From Gymnogyps californianus (lineage: Eukaryota > Chordata > Aves > Accipitriformes > Cathartidae), in assembly GCF_018139145.2 (NCBI RefSeq), contig NC_059471.1, forward strand, positions 46,175,845 to 46,239,844: DNA of 64,000 nucleotides. The letters run 5' to 3'. Position 1 is the first letter of the stretch. The number at the start of each line of letters is the position of its first letter. The position numbers and the translations under genes are program-made. Under the pieces are notes generated by a model that made no database searches, was not told where the DNA came from, and saw only the letters and a list, made by a program, of their open reading frames with translations. Positions 36,661 through 48,641 of the stretch are shown piece by piece.

Positions 36661-39600
36661 CATCCTCAGCCCTTAACCCACCTCCAGCCCCTTGATACCA
36701 CCCTGAGAGACTGCAAACCATGGGTATTGGAGGAGAGAAAGGGGTTCTCACCCCCCAGCTGTCATGAAGGCTGAGGAAAACAGTGAGATATTACAAACAT
36801 GAAGAAGAGACTAACTTTTGAATTGTTTGCCCTTTCTGTAGCTACTTTGTACTACTGCTGGTAGACATCACCTTTTCTGCACAGCAGGAATGTATCCTTC
36901 CTTTTCTCACAATAGCAGTTCATCCTTCCTTCTTCCTGATTTAGTTTGAGTATTAGACCTGGTGAAAAAGAAGAGACTCTGTTTTAAGTTGTCAACTGAA
37001 AATGAATCTACAAATACAGAAAAGAAACACAAAATGCGAGGGTAGGAGAGGAAAGAAGGAAAAAATGACCTTAAAGAAGTACTGTACAAAGAAAGTTTAA
37101 GCGTTAAATGACAACATGCAAGAACAAAATAAAACAATCATTGTCATAATGGTACAGGAAATAAAAAGCAATAATAGAATTTAGGAAAGTTTTAGTAGAT
37201 CAGACTCCCATTTAGAAACATTGCTGGCCAAAGCTGTGTGAGTCCGCAGCCAGAATTAGGTTATGTCCCTGCAGTAGGAGTTCTGACGGCAGCACGGAGA
37301 CAGACTCATGCCAGCTGTACCCAGGCACCATTCACTGCATTGCCATAGTCTTTTGAGCGTCATCGCGAGCTGCCCAACCTACTGGAGACCCTGAGTGATA
37401 CATGGAGATTGGCACCCCAGCTACTCTGTGATGTGGTAGCCAAGATACCGAAATTTAAACTAAGCTGGGTGCCTCAACACAAAACTCTGACAGCATATCT
37501 ATGGAGCTGTATTGCCTTCATCCACTTAGTGCGTTCAGGGTGGGACCTTATGTTCATAATGTAAATAGGAACCATTATGTCACATGTAATAAAATTTTCC
37601 CTATATTCAGATGCAGTTTCGTCCCACTAAAAGGAACAAAAGCCTGACCTTGCAGATTTTTCCATTGGAAAAAGGCTTTTTATGAAAAATCAGTTGAACT
37701 GAAAGTATTTTCCTTTGGTCAAAAATTATCTAAATGGCTAACAAGGTAGCTTGGTGGCACTTCATTTATCTAGGAGAATGACATTGGTCCAGGAAACCAA
37801 ATAAGTGCTTGGGAACAGAGTACAAAAATATCTCAGAGAAACATTGGCTGAATTTCACTGCTGATGTAAAAGAGTGCAAGACTGTTGAGCTCAGCTGAGT
37901 TGTAGTTCCTTATGAGAGCTGTAAATTTAGACTAATATCTTTAGCGAGTGAAGATGGTTCAACATATAATGCAACTTGTCCCTTATTTAATATAAGTGCA
38001 ATAGCTTTAATTCATCCCAGAAGACATCAAATGGTGGGAGCAGTACTTTTGCTAATCTGGTATGAAATGCACTAACAAACAGCTTCATTCTAGGAAGAGT
38101 ATCAGCATGGTATTATTATTCTAGAAGATGGTTTCTTTACATTCCAGCCTCTAGAAGCTGCTCAGGAATACACCATATAAACCTACATTCCAGGTGCTCT
38201 GGCTTACAGCCTATTGCCTCTTGCTTTGGAGGTGTTTTAAAGTCCCCTCTGTTCAGTGGGAGGGCTTTTTGTACAATGATGCACATACTTCATCAGCTTT
38301 TTTAGCAAAAGTTGTTTCTAACAAAGTTCTTGGTGCAATTATGACTGACTAATGCAAGGCAGCCTGATTACTCTAAATTTTCCCATTGGCTCACAAATAC
38401 AGTTTGACTAGATAGGAATGTGTTGTGGATGGCTCAGGACAGCAAGGAAATGCTTCTGATGCTATGTGTGCCAGCACTGTAAAGAAATAATTTGATTGTG
38501 TCTGTTGTTGTGTCTTTAGATTTCAGAAAGGTTTGAGGGAAGCTATGACATCTGGTTTTGAGTGGGTATTTGTTGCCAAGATGCATTTGAGACACTTGTC
38601 CAAAAAGACTACCGTTCGTGAAGTCATTTTGGTCCAGCAGATGTAAATAAGCCTGGCATGGTAACATCTGACTCAACAGTAGCTAAAGAAATAATATAAA
38701 CTCTCTGAATATACTGCTTACCATTTCTCCCATCCTAGCTGTGGCCGAGACAGCCACTACCAGAGAGCATGGCAGCTGAAATTTTCCCCTCAGTCACATC
38801 CTAAATTCTTCTCAAATGCAGTGTTAAGTCCTTCCTTTTTAAAATCCTTCATTTCTTCCATGCTTTGCTTCATTCCACATCTAGGCAGTGCTACCAGCCA
38901 AATGTAGATAACTTAAGACCTCATTTTGGAAAGCAAGAGTCACTACCAACAAAGGGAGTGCCTGTCTTCTTGGAGTACTTTATGGCTAAACACGTGTACA
39001 GGGATACAGCCTGAGAAAAGGCCCCTTTCGCCCTTACATAAGCCCATGCTTAGGTCGACATGTAATCTATTCCTGCATTTCAAGTGGAATAACAGAAACC
39101 ACTGAGGCAGTGATAAATTCCTACGCTATCATGGGATTGTATGGTGAGTTCCACTTCTGTGAAACCCCTTGCAAAAATATGAGACTCAGATGAACAGGAG
39201 CCAAAGAGACTGAGTCCCACAAACAGGTTTCTATTTTCGTGTAGTAGTTAGTTTAACTAGAGGTACGTTTTTCAGTACAACATGGACGTCCCTCCAGTTT
39301 CCACATTATCTTTAAAGCCTCTGGCTCAAGGGAGTATCCTGTAGTTCAAATGAAGGTCTGGATTGTGCCCTGCCATTTTAGCTCTCCTTGGTGGCAGTGC
39401 TGTTCTCCACTGAGTCCCCTACCCTGCAAAACAGCCCGTGCTTGTTCAGTGGCCAGCATCCTTCAGAGCCTAGTCTGATCTCACAGCCATACACATCAAG
39501 ACCTGGCCTTGTAAAGGAACCTCCATCGGATCTGGCTTCTAATACATCAGGTTTTGAAATGGAGGCATCTTAGCAACAGAGATTAACAGAAAGCAAATGA

Positions 39601-42600
39601 TCATCAACATATTTTGTTTACAGAGTGGTTTAGCTGTCCTGGATGTAAAGCTAACTCAAAACTTCCTGAGGCCTGTTTCTTTTCAATAACTCCTCTTGGA
39701 AGAGGCTTTTGCTGCAACCCACATAAATTTCAAAAAGCGGGTGAGCTCATACTGGGCCCAGTTTGATTTTCAGAAATTACATGGGTCACACTATTACTAC
39801 AGTTGGCAAGAGCTGACAGAGGCAGGGTGTGCTCTCCCTTCCCAGCAAGATCATCACCACAGAGCTGGACTCTGAGGATACCGTAACCTCACCAGTGTGG
39901 AGTCTGCAGCTGCTGCTGGGTTTGCCTCCTTTGCGACTGGGACGCAGCTGAAAGACATCATTTATGAGTCCAGAAGTGGCACCACAGTGAAATAGCTGTA
40001 TTGCTTTTGAGACCCATGCCTCTCTTTCTTCATTACCCTTGTACTATGCTGTTGGGGCGTGACAGCTCTCGTCAGTATTAGGTCAGGGAGCTTTGCACAC
40101 TATGTTATTGCATGGCGTAAACCTGTCCTCAGGCCTTTCGGGGAGTCAATCCTCCACCTCAGAATTTCCTACAGGTGCCAAAAGCAGTTCTGCACTCTGC
40201 AGGCCATCCATGAACTACCTCTTTCTGGAGGCAATGCAGACAATTCAGAGCAATGCTAGATGAGATAGCTTTGGTGAAAACAGCTAACACAGGTGGTTAC
40301 TTCTTTCTATGCCTAACACAGCCAGTATCTCTGTACGGCCCTGCAAAAGGTCATGCAAACACACCCTATTTCTCTCCATTCATTCTGGCACTTCACTTGT
40401 GTCCAAAATTGCCAAAATTGACTGAGATTCCTAAAACCAAAGGGCTGCATCCTTTCCTATGTCTACCCTCAAAGCAAACAGAAACACTATTTTAGCAAAT
40501 CTTCCCGGTGCCAGTCAGTTTTTTCTTTCCCCTTTGGACATGGCTTTTGCATAGTTAGAAGGCTCTAGGGTATGGTGCCAGAACCCTACAGCATAGCTAC
40601 GGGTATGCTATTTCCATTTTCCAAGCTGGAAACACTCCTGATGGCACAAGGCTATAACCACATGTCCGCGATAGAGTGGAACAGATAAGAGCTGTGCAAA
40701 CAATGTCGTCCACCATAAGAATATTGCTGTGATTTATGGTCTAGCTGTCAACCTATATTTACTTCTTTTAAGATCTTCACTTTTAAAGTTCTGTTTTGGA
40801 AAAATGGGGTGGGGAAGAAATGTGCTTATGAAAAGTCTGTTAAAGACTGCAACTTAGACCAGTGAAGGTAGAAAATACCCAGCCAAGTCAGGCACCATAA
40901 CCTTAACTCCTTCCATTGATGAGGAGCTGTCAAGGCCTGATGCTTCAGATCAGTTGTACACAGTATGAGTCAAGGTTAGTTTTACACAAACAGACAAACT
41001 GGGAGGATAGGGCATTTATAATCCTCACCCAAAAGATATCAGGTTACATAAAAATCAAATCTGGGCTGTAAATTCACTGTCTGGAAAATAACAGAGCAGA
41101 AACAGGGGAGGATGGTGCCACAGGTCAGTGGATTGCACTGAAAACTGCATGTAAAATCACACATAATGGATGGCATAGAGATGTGGGGTGGGAGGGTGAA
41201 GCTCTACTTTGCAATCATTTTTTGGAGACTGACCCAGCTATTCCATTTCAAGCCAGAGCTTGGGCCAGCGCAATGTGGTCCCAGTAGGGTTAACTGCTTT
41301 TCTCTTTGTCCGTAAACAGGTTGTTCTTTAATGAGCATACCTGTTCTTGGAAGGACCCATACCCCACCGGTGAAATTAAGCACAGAGTTACTATTTCACA
41401 GGAGGCCTTTTGGAGAGGAAAAGAACAACAAACACCTATGGAGGAGGCAGGCACTCAATCTTTCCCAAATAACCTTTTCTTCACGCTGCCCTTGCTAGTG
41501 TCTCTAGCATCCTCTCTGTGCAAAACATAGTGACAAGGCAGTACTGTACCAGTCTGAAACCATTTTTTATCCCTGTCAATCTGTGTTCTGGTTTTAAGCA
41601 TCAGGATAAAAAAAGAAATTACATTCTCCTTAATGCTGCCTGCTCTCTCTAGCCCTTGACAAGGCTCATCACCTGGCATCAGCTGAACTAAAGTTCAGGA
41701 GTAATCAAGTCCAGCATGGCACTGAGGTTACATGACATTAGGAAATGAAGGACAAGGCTGGAGCTTTTGCTTTACTTTGTATGGGTAAAAGCTCTTCAGC
41801 TTTTTTTTTTCTGTCCCCAAAACAAGCTATATGGGAGACTGCACATCTACCATGTATAGACATGCTGCTGTATCCATGCTGGCAGGTCAAAGCAGGCTAG
41901 AGCTTTCTCTGCCCTTGCTAGCTGTGGACCTGTAAGCACAAGGAAACAAGGTCTGAAGACACTAGAGCTGACTGGACATGAATCAGTTCAGCTCTGAAGG
42001 TGACCTAACCTGGTGCTAATCCAGCTCAGCAAATGAGCCCTGCTGACAGTAACATTTCAGTCACTCAGATGCAGTTCCGGACCATAGGAGCTAGAAGGCT
42101 TCCAAAACTAACCATGGGGCTGAGCTTTTTACTGTACAAGTACCTCTTTGCAATTCAGCAAAATTTCAGCCGGCAAGCTTAGTGGAATGGATAGGCTCTT
42201 ACACAGAGAAGAGTCTTTAACCCCAGTGGTGATAGAGACTAGTTGAACATGGTCAATTATTGACAAATCAAGAAAAATAACATCACACAGGAAAAAAAGT
42301 GAATTCTGAAAAGCGTATCTGATATTGGGATCTATATCTGTGAATTGAGATAGGGATTAACCTGAGGCCAACTCCTAACTAAAGAGTTCTATAAGGAAGG
42401 AGGCTACTGCACTTTGGCCCTTGAGCGGCCTGCAAGAGAAAATGTATTTTACAAGACTTGAACAAGGAACTTGATAGCATTTCCTGATACAGAGATTACT
42501 AAACCAAGCTTGTAATGGACATGATGTAAGTAATGGAAGTGATAAGACTAAGCAGCACATGCAGTTCTTGTATGTGCTTTAGAAAGAGAGTTCAGGCCGT

Positions 42601-45600
42601 GTCAGACATCGAGGCCATATTAATAGGGCAGCATGCAGGGTACAGAAAAGATTTTAGCATGGGACTTCCTTTGTATTTCAGTTTTAAGTTTACCTTATTG
42701 TCAGCCTTCTCCAGTCAAATCAAGATTCAGAAAAGAGACCTTAGATTATTTAGTCAGAGAAATTTTCCACTCTTTACATTCTCTGTTCCTTCTGCTTTGA
42801 CCATGAAATACTTCTTCCATATTCAGCACCATAATGCCTTTCTTTTAGATATGTTCTGCCCCCCCAAAAAAGAGAAAGAAAATACTTGCTCTATCATCAC
42901 AAAGCAAACAATATTCACATATCAAAACCAAACAGCGTGATTGGTTTATGAAACAGGTTATTTGGCAAAACAAACTGCAATTGCTAGAGATGGGATTTAG
43001 TGGTACAAGAGGAGCCCATCCAATTTGATTTTTAAGGTTTTCATAAATTTCAGCTGCCTTAAATCTGCACTGCTGTCAGTAAGACTACTTTGATGTATAT
43101 TGACTGACAATTTACACTGGTGTTTTCATATAAAATCTGTTCAATGAATATCCAGAAATATCTTTTTTTTTTCTTTTTATAGAGCTGGTATGTGAGAGGA
43201 ACTGAGACTTTCTGGCAGCATTATCTGTAAAAGAGGTGAAAAGAAATATCTATTCAACAAAGAACAGAAAGTCAGCTTTATTTTCCTCTTATATCAATAT
43301 ATATTAACAGTGATTCTATTGCCGCTACCAAAATATAACCTCCATAACAGATATGCAGAAGGGAAAGAGGTGGACCCACCATGCAGGCTTGAATGAAACC
43401 TCAGCAAAGGCTATACAGGGGAGAAAGTTGTGGCGCAACACTTTAGAGGAGTGGTAAAAGGTGTTGGTAAAAGGTGTATCCTGGCATCATCATGTAAGGC
43501 TGAACCAGACAGACTATTAAACTCCTACGTTTTTTTAATATGGTATTATGATATCACCTCTGTTTATTACTTTACTCTACCATTTAGCCTCTTAGATCCT
43601 CCCACAGATGAAGGGAGCAATCATAAAGGCCAGCTATGGCCAAGGGAAGCTCTTTCCCTCTGCAGAGGCAATGAAAAGCAAGGTTTGTTCTGCATGGAGG
43701 GTGGGGTGGAGAGGAGGAACAGGCACACACCACTGTCAGGGCTTCTCTTAGCCTGGATCTTTGTCATGAATGGAGAAAAGTCAAAGTCCAGCAAGCAAGG
43801 GTTGGTCTTCGGGCCTCTTGTAACAGAGTAGGAGAACTCAGAAAAAGACTTGCATCACAGGAGCTTTGCATAGGAAAGAGAAGAAAGCTGACTCCGGAAG
43901 GGCAACTTGAGCAGCTCCCCGTAAGGGAAGATTGAATCTGGTGCAGGAGAGGCTGAGGTGAATCTCCTACCTTGAGTTTATCAGCTGTGATAATGACCCA
44001 TTTGTTTCATGCTGCTGTGTGTCATTTTGAACACAAGCCAATGCTGAATTTATATGACAGAAGCAATTTATGTGGGGGAGCACTATCATCAGTGCTGCAG
44101 CATCAGTGGAAGAAAAAGTTGGAGGAAATTTCAAAGACCAAAAAAAAATCATATATTTCACAGCTGTTAGGAAGGTAATTTCCATACTCTCATCTGGGAC
44201 AGTATGTCTGCAATGTATTACTTGAATTCTCTGATATAAACCACCAGTCATTTAGCCCCTCCTTTTCTGATGGAGGAAAAGGAATTGATTTCTTATTCTT
44301 GCCACTGTTTGCTGAAGTGGATTTAATAAATTAGATCCCAGAGGGACTCTATGATGGGTATTTAAACAAACATAGTGAAGTACAGCTTAACCTCAGTGGC
44401 CCTTTATGCTATGTGTATTAAGCATGACAATAGATTAGATAATTACAGCCAAGGTCTTCCTCATTCCACCAGAATTGTTTGCATTAAATTTGGATTTTAT
44501 TAAAAGGCATTCTTCAGAGGAAATATGAAATCTCATTCTTTAAAATTTGAATTTTGCTATAAATTTTGACTTTTTAAGGCTAGCTATAGCAAAGACTTTT
44601 CAGTTAAGTGCCTTCCTGTGTTCACTTGTTTAATTTTATTCAGCTGTGTATATGTGAGCAGAGGTGGTAATGAATAAAAGGTGTGGGGTAATGTTGGAAG
44701 GGGATGGTGAGCAGAAGTCACATGAGTAGTAAAATAAGAAGAAAACTAATATTGCCTAGCAACCTAAGGAAAAAAATTGTGCCTGGCAACAGAAAGGAAG
44801 GACTTAGCTGCAAAGAGAATGCTTGCCAGGAAAGAGAGACAAAGAGAAAGAAAATTCATAACATAAAAAGCCTCAAAAGTGGGGGATGGGAAGGAGCAAG
44901 AATGAATAGTTTAGAAACTTGGAAAAGAAAGCCAGCTAGAGCTTATCTTGCACAGAAATGTCAAAGAGCTCTACAGGAATGGCTATCAGTAATCATTTGC
45001 ATTGGCTTTTTATGGTGATGAACCAAAACAAGAGATGTAACAAATGTGTGGTCACCCTTGCCATTATACTTGGAACTTCAAAGGGAAAACTGAACTCAAA
45101 TAATTCTGTTACGTAAACGTGAGGCCCATTACCTGGGCTAGAAGAAAATATCCATTTATGTTCCTCACAGAATAGGACCTTGTCCTACCACGGACTCCAG
45201 GCTTCTGACAGTGTAGACAAAATTCAGCTAGTAAACAGCAGCAATGTACTATCAAAAAGTGAAGATTTGGGTTAGCTGGTAGCAGAAGAGCATGGGCAAA
45301 TTCACCCTGTCAATTAGGTGCCCCTACAGGAGCAGCTTAACTGGGGGTTCAACTTAACCAGTAGCATTATGTTGTTGACTTTGTGTGTGTTGGAAACAAA
45401 GCAAGGTGCTGACCATCAGAGCACAAGAGGGGACATTTGCCCTCAGTCCCATTAAGAGCAACAGGATTGAAAACCTCTTTGAAAAGAGAGAAGTTCTTTG
45501 ATAGCTTCACTGACGGGAATAGTCATATGCAGATGAATTTTCAGCTATGCTAATCTTGGCACCAAATGCCATGCAATCTTAAACTTTTCTTTTCAAAATT

Positions 45601-47483
45601 CTACTCATTGCAGCAAAGGTAACAGAGGTTAGTGTAAAAGAATTGAAAATAAAATATCAAAAAATGAAAAAGTAATTTATTCTGCTCTAGGACTGCAGAC
45701 ACTGAGAAGCTTTAATCATAATCATAATCATATAGCTATTGCACCATGGGATTATGGGGCAGAGTTAAGGTTGTTTCAGTGGCCTAATTGTATGCATGTG
45801 GTGATTTTCTATTATTTGGGATAACGGCAACACTGATGACATACCATGCTGTCAGTCATCATGTGTTATTTTGGACACATCTAAACTCTGTTGGGAAATC
45901 CTTTTTTTTTACTTTTTTTTTTGTTTAATTGAGCTGTGGCAACAGTTATTAAGTAGAAAATAATTTTAAAATATTCCTCAGAAACCACAGTTATTTCTTC
46001 ATTTCCCCAGGAAAGTTGAAACTTCAATATCCTAAACATTTTGAATGACACTTTCAAATGCAGGAATGAGGAGGATGTTAGACCTGGGGCATAAGTAAGA
46101 GATTAGTAGTTTATATTAGCTCCAGATTAGTTAGCAATTTATAAAATTGAAACTCCACTCCCCTCTAGCTGCTGGAAGGGAAAAGGAGCTTGCTGCTTTT
46201 TTTCCAATTTCATGACACTTATTTAATTAAAAAAAGGCTTTCATTTTTTATAGTCTGCCCCTACTTTGAAGTTATCTTCTGTTACAGCTTCACTGCTATC
46301 CTGAGTTTATAACCCACTCTTCTTACCTGCATCGCAGGTCCCTCCTTTGCAATTAGTTTATATGGGCATTTGATGGCTGACAATGTGCCTAGCAGTCTCT
46401 GTTTCTTGTCTCTTTTATTGTAGCTGGGTCTCTGCTTACTATGTGTTATCTTAGCTATTTGTACATGCTAGCTATTTGTTGTAACAGAGTGCCCTAGCAG
46501 AAAGCAGAGCCTTGATTTTCTGACACATTTCTGCTGATCTCTGCTCTGCACAGAGCAGCAGTGCTGTGGATAGGTAAGCCCTGCTGCCTCTTGGCTCTTT
46601 TTACTTTTGACTCTTCTTTTCCATGGCTTTGTGGGAGCCTTGGGAAGAAATGAGGCATTGAGAAAAACAATGCTAGTAATGTAAATGTAATGATCTTTGC
46701 TGGTTTCCTTATTTCAGAGCAAAAGGAAGTATGTGATTAGGGTCATGGTTTTCATTTAATGTATTATTAAGTTTTATGCAAAACGATGGGCTCAATTATT
46801 TCTGTGTGAAAGCACTTTCATTTCACAGGTGTTGGAAGCTATTCTTCTGGATTCCAAGTAAATACCTATTTAATTTTTGTTTCTTAAGAAAAATATTACT
46901 ATTATTCTTCAACATTTCTGGGCATGACAACAACACAGCAAAGATTCTTTTTTGAATTCTACTACAGCGTATTGGAGCATTGTGTAAGAATTACACATCC
47001 TTACATGCCTTTCAGTTTCCATATACCTTCTGTTACCTGGCTTTAGTATCTCTGGGATAGCCCATATTCCAGAGAATGGAGAAACAATCTTTGCCTTTAC
47101 TTCTCTTCTGTAAAAACAAACTAATCTGATCTTTCTGATAGGTGGGCTGGGATTTCCAAAGGGTAAAATATTCTTTGCTGTTCTTGATTGTTGTAGTTAC
47201 ACATCCCATAAGGTTCATTGGATGTTCATTCCTCAACAGTATGTTTATTTCCAAATTCACCTAAGGCTTTTTAATATCCTAAGTATAAATTTTCTGTGTT
47301 TACTGCCTGGTCATTAATGCACAGATTATCCTCCAACCAGTGACAGAAACATATTCCTATGACATTGTCTCCTTATGAACTGGACTGTTTGAGTGCATAA
47401 ATAATTTTCTTTTCCTAGCATTCACTCAAGGTGATGCTACTCAATCTAGAGCCTCTTGCCATAAGCAGGAAAAATTCAAATAT
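36661..47483. other. Non-coding DNA, no gene supported
   Basis: Nearly 11 kb without a recognised exon, RNA gene or mobile element. Minor structures are a 13-base tandem GGTAAAAGGTGTT at about 43452-43475, three AATCAT units at about 45714-45733, and T10 runs near 41800 and 43160. An open stretch at 39897-39995 reads like protein C-terminal sequence and is discussed as a finding. CACTGGTGTTT at about 43116 may be a scrap of the palindromic repeat family seen at 27201. Open frames of up to 135 codons (42533-42940, 43430-43831) have no domain. Confidence 0.6.
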
Positions 47484-47488
47484 GATGT
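47484..47488. repeat. Left target-site duplication of solo LTR
   Basis: GATGT immediately left of the LTR is identical to GATGT at 48637-48641 immediately right of it. A perfect 5-bp direct repeat at both edges defines the element boundaries. Confidence 0.9.
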
Positions 47489-48636
47489 TGTGGTCAGTTG
47501 ACCCTGGCTGGATGCCAGGTGCCCACCAAAGCCGCTCTATCACTCCCCTCCTCAGCTGGACAGGGGAGAGAAAATATAACAAAAGGCTCATGGGTTGAGA
47601 TAAGGACAGGGAGATCACTCAGCAATTACCATCATGGGCAAAACAGACTCGAATTGGGGGGAAAAAAATTAATTTATTGCCAGTCAAATCAGAGTAGGAT
47701 AATGAGAAATAAAACCAAATCTTAAAAACACCTTCCCCCCACCCCTCCCTTCTTCCCAGGCTAAACTTTACTCCTGATTTTCTCTACCTCCTCCCCCGAG
47801 TGGCACAGGGGGATGAGGAATGGGGGTTGTGGTCAGTTCATCGCACATTGTCTCTGCCGCTCCTTCCTCCTCAGGGGGAGGACTCCTCACACTCTTCTCC
47901 TGCTCCAGCGTGGGGTCCCTCCCACGGGAGACAGTCCTCCATGAGCTTCTCCAACGTGAGTCCTTCCCACGGGCTACAGTTCTTCACGAACTGCTCCAGT
48001 GTGGGTCCCTTCCATGGGGTGCAGTCCTTCAGGAACAGACTGCTCCAGTGTGGGTCCCTTCCATGGGGTCACAAGTCCTGCCAGCAAACCTGCTCCAGCG
48101 TGGGCTCCTCTCTCCATGGGTCCACAGGTCCTGCCAGGAGCCTGCTCCAGCATGGGCTTCCAATGGGGTCACAGCCTCCTTCAGGCATCCACCAGCTCCA
48201 GCGTGGGGTCCTCCACAGGCTGCAGGTGGATATCTGCTCCACCGTGGACCTCCATGGGCTGCAGGGGGACAGCCTGCCTCACCATGGTCTTCACCACGGG
48301 CTACAGGGGAATCTCTGCTCCGGCGCCTGGAGCACCTCCTCCCCCTCCTTCTTCCCTGACCTTGGTGTCTGCAGAGTTGGTTCTCTCACAGATTCTTACT
48401 CCTCTTTCTGGCTGCAATTGCTGCTGTGCAGTAACTTTTTCCCCCTTTCTTAAATCTGTTATCCCAGAGGTGCTACCACTGTTGCTGACTGGCTCGGCCT
48501 TGGCCAGCGGTGGGTCCGTCTTGGAGCCGGCTGGCATTGGCTCTGTCGGACACAGGGGAAGCTTCTAGCAGCTTCTCACAGAAGCCACCTCTGTAGCCCC
48601 CCCGCTACCAAAACCTTGCCACGCAAACCCAATACA
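47489..48636 (-). mobile_element. Solo LTR, long minisatellite-bearing avian ERV family, inverted
   Basis: The 1148-bp LTR lies on the minus strand. Read in that direction it starts TGTATTGGGTTTGCGTGGCA and ends CAGTTGACC plus ACA-type CA terminus. The plus-strand edges are TGTGGTCAGTTGACC at 47489 and CCAATACA ending at 48636. A polyadenylation signal (AATAAA on the minus strand) is at 47673-47678, and a conserved block shared with the other two LTRs is at 47587-47609. The 5-bp duplication GATGT on both sides is perfect, indicating a clean solo-LTR insertion of ERVL-like type. U3 is unusually long because it contains a ten-unit minisatellite. Several open frames of 179-217 codons on the plus strand arise from that array and are antisense to the LTR; they are not genes. 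No gag, pol or env sequence is nearby. Confidence 0.95.
47901..48335 (-). repeat. Minisatellite of ten TGCTCCAGCGTGGG-type units inside the LTR
   Basis: Units start (plus strand) at 47901, 47947, 47992, 48041, 48091, 48143, 48194, 48235, 48275 and 48316, each with a TGCTCCAGYGTGGG-like head followed by CCATGGGGT-like and CAG-rich parts. Unit lengths are 46, 45, 49, 50, 52 and 51, then 41, 40 and 41, so two size classes sit side by side. A 78-codon frame in the LTR sense direction (48537 down to 48301) enters the array and stops at an in-frame TAG at 48301-48303. The same frame then stays open for 39 more codons, to TGA at 48181-48183. I recognise this array as a regular part of this LTR family in birds; its copy number varies between insertions. 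Confidence 0.93.
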
Positions 48637-48641
48637 GATGT
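48637..48641. repeat. Right target-site duplication of solo LTR
   Basis: GATGT, identical to the copy at 47484-47488. Confidence 0.9.

Noticed and set aside
47800..48568. Three overlapping plus-strand open frames of 217, 179 and 189 codons
   Set aside because: They are antisense to the LTR and exist because the GC-rich minisatellite has few stop codons in any frame; no domain or independent evidence.
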